Part shown: piece after piece, positions 59,116 to 64,000 of the stretch | How the letters are laid out: each line of letters begins with the position of its first letter | Position numbering within the stretch: the stretch's first letter is position 1 | Assembly (NCBI GenBank): GCA_902623415.1 | Contig: CACNTU010000001.1 | Location: forward strand, 17,947-81,946 | Length of the DNA stretch: 64,000 nucleotides | DNA from: an uncultured Pelagibacteraceae bacterium | Lineage (GTDB): Bacteria; Pseudomonadota; Alphaproteobacteria; Pelagibacterales; Pelagibacteraceae | Reading direction: 5' to 3' | Program-made: the position numbers and the translations under genes | Notes under the pieces: model-generated | Told to the model about the DNA's origin: nothing | What the model saw: the letters and a program-made list of their open reading frames with translations, nothing else | Databases searched by the model: none

Positions 59116-61032
59116 TTAATTTTTCACAACTCTTATTGTCTCCTTTTGAAAAAAAATATCAGAGATTTTCTTAGAAATTTGAGAACTGTTTAATCCAGCT
59201 TTATCGTACATTTTTTTTGGATCAGCTTGTTCAATAAATTCATCTGGTAAAGTCATTGATCTAAATTTAAAACCTTTATCAAATACTCCTCTTTCAGCTA
59301 ATAAATTTTTAACATGAGAACCAAAACCACCTATTGATCCCTCTTCAATAGTTATCATAAGCTCATGTTCCTTAGCAGATTTTAATATAAGTTCCTCGTC
59401 TAAAGGCTTTGCAAATCTGGCATCTATCAAAGTTGTTGAAACCCCTTTTGTTTTTAATTCCTCTAAAGCTAACTTGCACTCCTCAAGTCGAGTACCGAGA
59501 TTTAAAATACAAACTTGTGTCCCTTGTTGAACGACTCTTCCTTTACCAATTTCAATTTTTTCGTCTATTGATGGGAGATCAACACCTACTCCAGTCCCTC
59601 TTGGATATCTAATTGCAGAAGGTCTGTCATTTATATCTACTGAAGTATTAATCATTTTAACAAGTTCAGCTTCATCACTTGCTGCCATTACTACAAAGTT
59701 TGGTAAAGTTGATAAGTAAGTTATATCAAATGACCCAGCATGTGTTGATCCATCAGCACCAACTAATCCTGCTCTATCTATCGCAAATCTAACTGGTAAA
59801 CTTTGGATGGCAACATCGTGGACAACTTGATCATATGCTCTCTGTAAAAATGTAGAATAAATTGCAGCATATGGTTTGTATCCTTCGGTTGCTAGACCGG
59901 CTGCAAAAGTTACAGCATGTTGTTCCGCTATTCCAACATCAAACATTCTATTTGGAAACTCCTTGCCAAAAATATCCATGCCAGTCCCTCCAGGCATCGC
60001 AGCTGTTATTCCAACTATTTTGCTATCTTTTTTAGCATGTTTAACTAACGTGTTTGCAAATACTTTTGTATAAGCTGGAAGATTTGATTTGCTCTTTACT
60101 TGTTCACCAGTCTCAACATTAAATTTTGACACTCCATGATAATGATCATTTGCTTTTTCTGCATAAGAATAACCTTTTCCTTTTTGAGTTTTGATATGAA
60201 TCATTATAGGACCCTCATGTCTTGATTCCTTTGCATTTTTTAAAATTGGAACTAGGCTTGATAAATCATGACCATCTATAGGACCTGCATAATAAAAACC
60301 AAGTGAACTAAACAATGTACCTCCGGTAACTGCTGAACGGAAAAAATCCTCTGCTTTTCCTGCTTTAGCACTAAATCTTTTTGAAAATGCTGATGTAATT
60401 AATTTTAAGGTTTCTCTAAGACTAAAATATATTTTACCAGTAAATAATTTTGCCAAGTAAGTTCTCATTGCTCCAACTGGTTTTGCAATTGACATGTCGT
60501 TATCATTTAAAATAACAATCATTTTTGTCTTAGATGCTCCAGCATTATTCATGGCTTCATAAGCCATACCTGCGCTGATTGCTCCATCACCTATTACAGC
60601 TATTACATTGGAAGACTTATTTTCTAATTTATTTGCCTCTGCAATTCCTAATGCAGATGAAATAGATGTTGAACTATGTGCCGCTCCAAATGGGTCATAC
60701 TCGCTTTCAGATCTTTTTGTAAAACCTGATAAACCATCGCCCTGTCGTAAAGTTCTAATTTTATCTTTTCTTCCAGTTAGAATTTTATGTGGGTAAGATT
60801 GATGGCCAACATCCCATATTAATTTATCATTTGGGGTATCAAAAACATAATGAAGTGCAACTGTCAATTCAACAACTCCCAAACCAGCACCAAGGTGACC
60901 TCCTGTTTCTGAAACAGCACTTATCATTTCCTCCCTCACCTCATCTGCTACTTTTTGTAAATTATTTTCAGAAACTTTTCTTAAATCAGATGGAAAATTG
61001 ATATTATTTAAAAATTGATAATTTTTTTTCAT
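59116..61032 (-). CDS. dxs: 1-deoxy-D-xylulose-5-phosphate synthase
   Basis: A 638-residue TPP enzyme, entry step of the MEP isoprenoid pathway. It has [43 protein letters not shown], the TPP motif [18 protein letters not shown], and the transketolase part with [17 protein letters not shown] and [15 protein letters not shown]. It overlaps ispA by four bases, in the common order xseB-ispA-dxs. Confidence 0.97.
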   Translation of the reverse strand: MKKNYQFLNNINFPSDLRKVSENNLQKVADEVREEMISAVSETGGHLGAGLGVVELTVALHYVFDTPNDKLIWDVGHQSYPHKILTGRKDKIRTLRQGDGLSGFTKRSESEYDPFGAAHSSTSISSALGIAEANKLENKSSNVIAVIGDGAISAGMAYEAMNNAGASKTKMIVILNDNDMSIAKPVGAMRTYLAKLFTGKIYFSLRETLKLITSAFSKRFSAKAGKAEDFFRSAVTGGTLFSSLGFYYAGPIDGHDLSSLVPILKNAKESRHEGPIMIHIKTQKGKGYSYAEKANDHYHGVSKFNVETGEQVKSKSNLPAYTKVFANTLVKHAKKDSKIVGITAAMPGGTGMDIFGKEFPNRMFDVGIAEQHAVTFAAGLATEGYKPYAAIYSTFLQRAYDQVVHDVAIQSLPVRFAIDRAGLVGADGSTHAGSFDITYLSTLPNFVVMAASDEAELVKMINTSVDINDRPSAIRYPRGTGVGVDLPSIDEKIEIGKGRVVQQGTQVCILNLGTRLEECKLALEELKTKGVSTTLIDARFAKPLDEELILKSAKEHELMITIEEGSIGGFGSHVKNLLAERGVFDKGFKFRSMTLPDEFIEQADPKKMYDKAGLNSSQISKKISDIFFQKETIRVVKN

Positions 61033-61901
61033 TTTTTTCTATTCAGTATATAGCCTAATGTTTCATTTATTTTTTCAGATCTTGAACCATATTTTTTTAA
61101 ATTCTTATTAATATCTTTTATTATCTTATCACAATACTTAAGTGAGTCATCATAGCCTATTAAATTTATAAGTGTTGCCTTGCCTTTTTTTTGATCTTTT
61201 CCTGTTTTTTTCCCAGCTTCCTTAGAATTACTTTTCAGATCAATTAAATCATCAGCTATTTGGAATAATAAACCAATTTTTGATCCAATATTTTCAAAAA
61301 ATTTAATTTCTTGGATTGTTTTTTTCTTAATTATTGCTGGAGCTGCACAACAAAAACTAAATAACATTCCAGTTTTTTTTATTTCCATTTCTAATATTTT
61401 ATTCCTTGATATTTTCTTTCTCTCATAACTTAAATCTAAATATTGCCCACCAGCTATTCCTAGATGTCCTGAACATTCTGATAATTTTTTGATTAGGTTG
61501 ATCTTTATCTTTTCATTTAATTTCAATTTAGGACTTGATAAAATCTCAAAAGCTAAAGTCAGTAATGAATTTCCTGCCAGAACTGCTGTAGACTCACCAA
61601 ATTTAATGTGAGCTGAAGGTTTTCCTCTTCTTATATCATCATCATCCATGCAGGGTAGATCATCATGAATAAGAGAATAAGCATGAATACATTCAACAGC
61701 CGACCCAACTATTATTAATGTTTTGTAATCTATTGAAAATAATGACCCTAAGTCCATTAAGATTTTAGATCTTATTTTTTTTCCACCTGGAAACAAACCG
61801 TACTTCATGGGTGACTTTAGCTGAGAATATTTCTGTGAATTAATATATTTTTTTAGGAAAATATTTGTATCCTTAGCTATTTTATTAAGCTGTTTTTTCA
61901 T
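61029..61901 (-). CDS. ispA: Farnesyl/geranyl diphosphate synthase (IspA type)
   Basis: A 290-residue prenyltransferase. The first aspartate-rich motif is [20 protein letters not shown] (about residues 75-95), with the extra residues typical of IspA. The second is [10 protein letters not shown], and [15 protein letters not shown] is near the start. It makes C15 diphosphate for the longer-chain synthase at 56357. It overlaps xseB by 17 bases. Confidence 0.95.
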   Translation of the reverse strand: MKKQLNKIAKDTNIFLKKYINSQKYSQLKSPMKYGLFPGGKKIRSKILMDLGSLFSIDYKTLIIVGSAVECIHAYSLIHDDLPCMDDDDIRRGKPSAHIKFGESTAVLAGNSLLTLAFEILSSPKLKLNEKIKINLIKKLSECSGHLGIAGGQYLDLSYERKKISRNKILEMEIKKTGMLFSFCCAAPAIIKKKTIQEIKFFENIGSKIGLLFQIADDLIDLKSNSKEAGKKTGKDQKKGKATLINLIGYDDSLKYCDKIIKDINKNLKKYGSRSEKINETLGYILNRKK

Positions 61902-62133
61902 TTTTTTTAGTTATCTCTTTAACCTTTTTATTTGTCTCTTCCCCAATAGATTTAAAATTTTTATGAAATTTCTTTTCAATAATATTATTTAATTTTAGAA
62001 GTTCTTGATAACTATCAACTGAATTGTTTAGATCATTTTCCTTCTCTAGAGACTCTATAATCTTATTTGCTTTTTCTGTAAGCTCCTCAACTGAATACTG
62101 ATCATAATCAAGTGGTAATATTTTATCTTTCAT
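61885..62133 (-). CDS. xseB: Exodeoxyribonuclease VII small subunit
   Basis: An 82-residue, mostly helical acidic protein. The segment YSVEELTEKANKIIESLEKENDLNNSVDSYQELLKL fits the XseB helical-hairpin pattern, and the tail is basic. Sequence is divergent, but the xseB-ispA-dxs order is widely conserved. The promoter must lie in the 20 bases shared with the divergent tsaC gene or slightly inside it. Confidence 0.82.
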   Translation of the reverse strand: MKDKILPLDYDQYSVEELTEKANKIIESLEKENDLNNSVDSYQELLKLNNIIEKKFHKNFKSIGEETNKKVKEITKKNEKTA

Positions 62134-62153
62134 ATAATAATAATTATTAATAC

Positions 62154-63086
62154 ATGAAATCTATTCAATCAAATATCAAAAAAGCAAAAAAATATTTAGA
62201 TAATAATCATTGTATTGCGGTACCAACAGAAACTGTTTATGGATTGGCTGCAAACGCTTACTCGAATAGTGCAGTTAAGAAAATATTTAGTCTTAAAAAA
62301 AGACCATTAAATAATCCTCTAATTGTCCATTATTACGATATTCAAAGACTTAAAGAAGACTGTGATATAAATGATAATTTAGTCAAACTTTACAAAAAAT
62401 TTTCTCCAGGTCCGATAACTTATGTTCTGAAATTAAAAAATAACTCAAAAATATCAAAATTTGTCACTAATAATAAAAAAAGTATTGCCGTACGTTTCCC
62501 TAAACATAAATTGTTAAGAAATTTATTAAAAAATTTAAATTATCCGGTAGCGGCACCTAGTGCAAATATATCCTCAAGATTAAGTTCAGTTAAACCATCT
62601 GATGTAAAAGAAGAATTTGGTTCAAAAATAAAATATATTTTAAATGGAGGAAAAAGTAAAATTGGAGTTGAGTCTACAATACTAAACCTTTTAGAAAAGC
62701 CCTCTCTTTTAAGATATGGAGGCCTAGATACTAAAAAAATCGAAAATGTTTTAAAAAAAAAATTATTAATTAATACAAATTCAAAAAAAAAATTATCACC
62801 TGGTTTATTTCCGTTACATTACTCACCTGGGATACCTTTAAGAGTCAATGTTAAAAAACCAAAAAAAGATGAGGCTTATTTATTAATTAAAAAAAGAAAA
62901 TCAAAATTAAAAAACTATTATTATTTATCCAAAATGAAAAATATAGATGAGGCTGCAAAGAATTTATATTCAACTTTAAGAAAAATTAAAAACGATGGTT
63001 TTAAAAAGATTGCAGTTGAGACGATTCCAAACAAAGGTCTTGGCAAAACAATTAATGATAGATTAAAGAGAGCCTCTAAATATTGA
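62154..63086 (+). CDS. tsaC: Threonylcarbamoyl-AMP synthase, Sua5 type
   Basis: A 310-residue protein. The YrdC domain (residues about 5-195) has AVPTETVYGLAANAYSNSAVKKIFSLKKRPLNNPLIVH, SPGPITYVLK, IAVRFPKH, YPVAAPSANIS and VESTILNLLEKPSLLRYGG. The C-terminal Sua5 part has LSPGLFPLHYSPGIPLRV. It makes the threonylcarbamoyl-AMP used for t6A in tRNA. It is 20 bases from the divergent xseB gene and overlaps the ABC gene by four bases. Confidence 0.94.
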   Translation: MKSIQSNIKKAKKYLDNNHCIAVPTETVYGLAANAYSNSAVKKIFSLKKRPLNNPLIVHYYDIQRLKEDCDINDNLVKLYKKFSPGPITYVLKLKNNSKISKFVTNNKKSIAVRFPKHKLLRNLLKNLNYPVAAPSANISSRLSSVKPSDVKEEFGSKIKYILNGGKSKIGVESTILNLLEKPSLLRYGGLDTKKIENVLKKKLLINTNSKKKLSPGLFPLHYSPGIPLRVNVKKPKKDEAYLLIKKRKSKLKNYYYLSKMKNIDEAAKNLYSTLRKIKNDGFKKIAVETIPNKGLGKTINDRLKRASKY

Positions 63087-63808
63087 TGACAAATTCTATT
63101 GAAGTAATAAATCTATCAAAAAAATATAATGATAAAGTAGCAGTAACTAATATAAATTTTAAAATTAATGAAAATGAAATGGTTGGTTTATTGGGACCTA
63201 ATGGATGTGGAAAAACTACAACTATTGGAATGATTTTAGGATTATTAAAACCAAGTAGTGGTGAGGTTTTAATCAATGGAGAAAATATTGAAAAAAACAA
63301 AATCTCCCTTCTTCACAAAATGAATTTTATTTCACCATATATTGAATTACCTAAAAAACTTAAAGTTAAACAAAATTTAATTGTTTATGGAAAATTATAT
63401 AACATTCAAAATTTAAATGACCGAATAGATCACCTTGCAAATAAACTTAGATTAAAAGACCTTTTAAACAAAATTACAGGAGAACTTTCTTCTGGACAAA
63501 AAAACAGGGTAAGTCTTGCTAAAGCTTTAATAAATGATCCAACGGTACTTTTGTTGGACGAACCCACTGCCTCATTAGATCCTGAAACTGGTGATTTTGT
63601 AAGATCGTTTTTAGAAGAATACAAAAAGGAAAAAAAAATATCAGTTTTGCTTGCCTCTCATAATATGGAAGAAGTAAAAAGATTATGTAATTATGTTTTA
63701 ATGATGAAAGATGGTTTAATAGTGGATAGAGGAACTCCTGAAGAGTTAATAACAAATTATGGAAGAAGAAATTTAGAAGAAGTATTTTTAGAAATTGCGA
63801 GAAAATAA
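63083..63808 (+). CDS. ABC-2 type exporter ATP-binding protein
   Basis: A 241-residue ATPase. Walker A GPNGCGKTT is near residues 35-43, the signature LSSGQKNRVSL near 133 and Walker B VLLLDEPTASLDPETG. The tail NYGRRNLEEVFLEI is typical of CcmA/NodI-like exporter ATPases. It is followed three bases later by its likely permease. The substrate is unknown. Confidence 0.92.
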   Translation: MMTNSIEVINLSKKYNDKVAVTNINFKINENEMVGLLGPNGCGKTTTIGMILGLLKPSSGEVLINGENIEKNKISLLHKMNFISPYIELPKKLKVKQNLIVYGKLYNIQNLNDRIDHLANKLRLKDLLNKITGELSSGQKNRVSLAKALINDPTVLLLDEPTASLDPETGDFVRSFLEEYKKEKKISVLLASHNMEEVKRLCNYVLMMKDGLIVDRGTPEELITNYGRRNLEEVFLEIARK

Positions 63809-63810
63809 AA

Positions 63811-64000
63811 ATGAATTTAATGAGAATTTATGGCCTTTTTTTAAGACACTTTTATTTAATAACTAGATCATTTCCAAGAATATTAGACTTAATTTATTGG
63901 CCTTCAATTCAAATTACTCTCTGGGGATTTATTTCTAATTTTTTTGCAGCTCATAGTACTTACTACAGTGGTGCCGTAGGAGTTATTCTTTCATGTGCAA
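63811..64000 (+). CDS. ABC-2 type exporter permease, N-terminal part
   Basis: About 63 residues are visible before the window ends. The frame starts MNLMRIYGLFLRHFYLITRSFPRILDLIYWP, a typical ABC2_membrane beginning in which the first helix follows a conserved DLxYWP stretch. It is the natural partner of the ATPase three bases upstream. Confidence 0.8.
   Translation, partial: MNLMRIYGLFLRHFYLITRSFPRILDLIYWPSIQITLWGFISNFFAAHSTYYSGAVGVILSCA

Overview
The window reads as a piece of a SAR11 (Candidatus Pelagibacter-like) alphaproteobacterial chromosome. The basis is very AT-rich DNA, genes packed with short gaps or a few bases of overlap, a circularly permuted two-piece tmRNA of the alphaproteobacterial type, ThyX rather than ThyA, and a streamlined gene set. 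I see no tRNA, rRNA, CRISPR array, insertion sequence or transposase.

Layout. 0-7 kb (minus strand): the 5' end of a CsiD/GlaH-type glutarate hydroxylase gene, azlD-azlC, then a complete branched-chain-amino-acid-type ABC transporter (livK, H, M, G, F) with a small unknown gene inside it, and a RhtB/LysE exporter whose leader is a hairpin. 7-13.3 kb: a small plus-strand pair (TIGR03643 family, glutaredoxin) and a minus-strand set (DUF1479, msrB, HDAC-like deacetylase, D-2-hydroxyacid dehydrogenase, EamA exporter, D-amino-acid dehydrogenase). 13.4-20.4 kb: cell elongation genes in the order mreB-mreC-mreD-mrdA-rodA, directly behind leuA. 20.5-25.7 kb: a peptide/opine-type ABC transporter with a fused double ATPase. 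25.8-33.7 kb: hflK-hflC-DUF2065-degP-miaA-ilvI-ilvH-ilvC in one direction. 33.7-35.5 kb: mrp and thyX, convergent.

35.6-49.8 kb is a surface-polysaccharide island of extreme AT content wrapped around ssrA (tmRNA). The left block holds a Wzx flippase, two Wzy/WaaL-like polymerases or ligases, glycosyltransferases including a GT2-GT26 fusion, and an enzyme with all the GDP-mannose 3,5-epimerase catalytic residues. It also holds a GT-C-like membrane gene that appears split by a frameshift. The right block holds a methyltransferase, two polytopic membrane proteins (one GT87-like) and a polyprenyl-phosphate-sugar-synthase-like GT2. 49.8-64 kb returns to housekeeping genes: ppdK, glyS-glyQ, an S49 peptidase, a polyprenyl diphosphate synthase, pdxH, aroC, xseB-ispA-dxs, a Sua5-type tsaC and the start of an ABC-2 exporter.

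The most interesting items are the compact tmRNA with an 11-nt spacer, an odd T-loop and a short tag; the GT2-GT26 fusion; the GME-like epimerase; the hairpin leader fused to the RhtB start codon; and the frameshifted GT-C gene. No wholly new system is proven. The island is the likeliest place for new chemistry.
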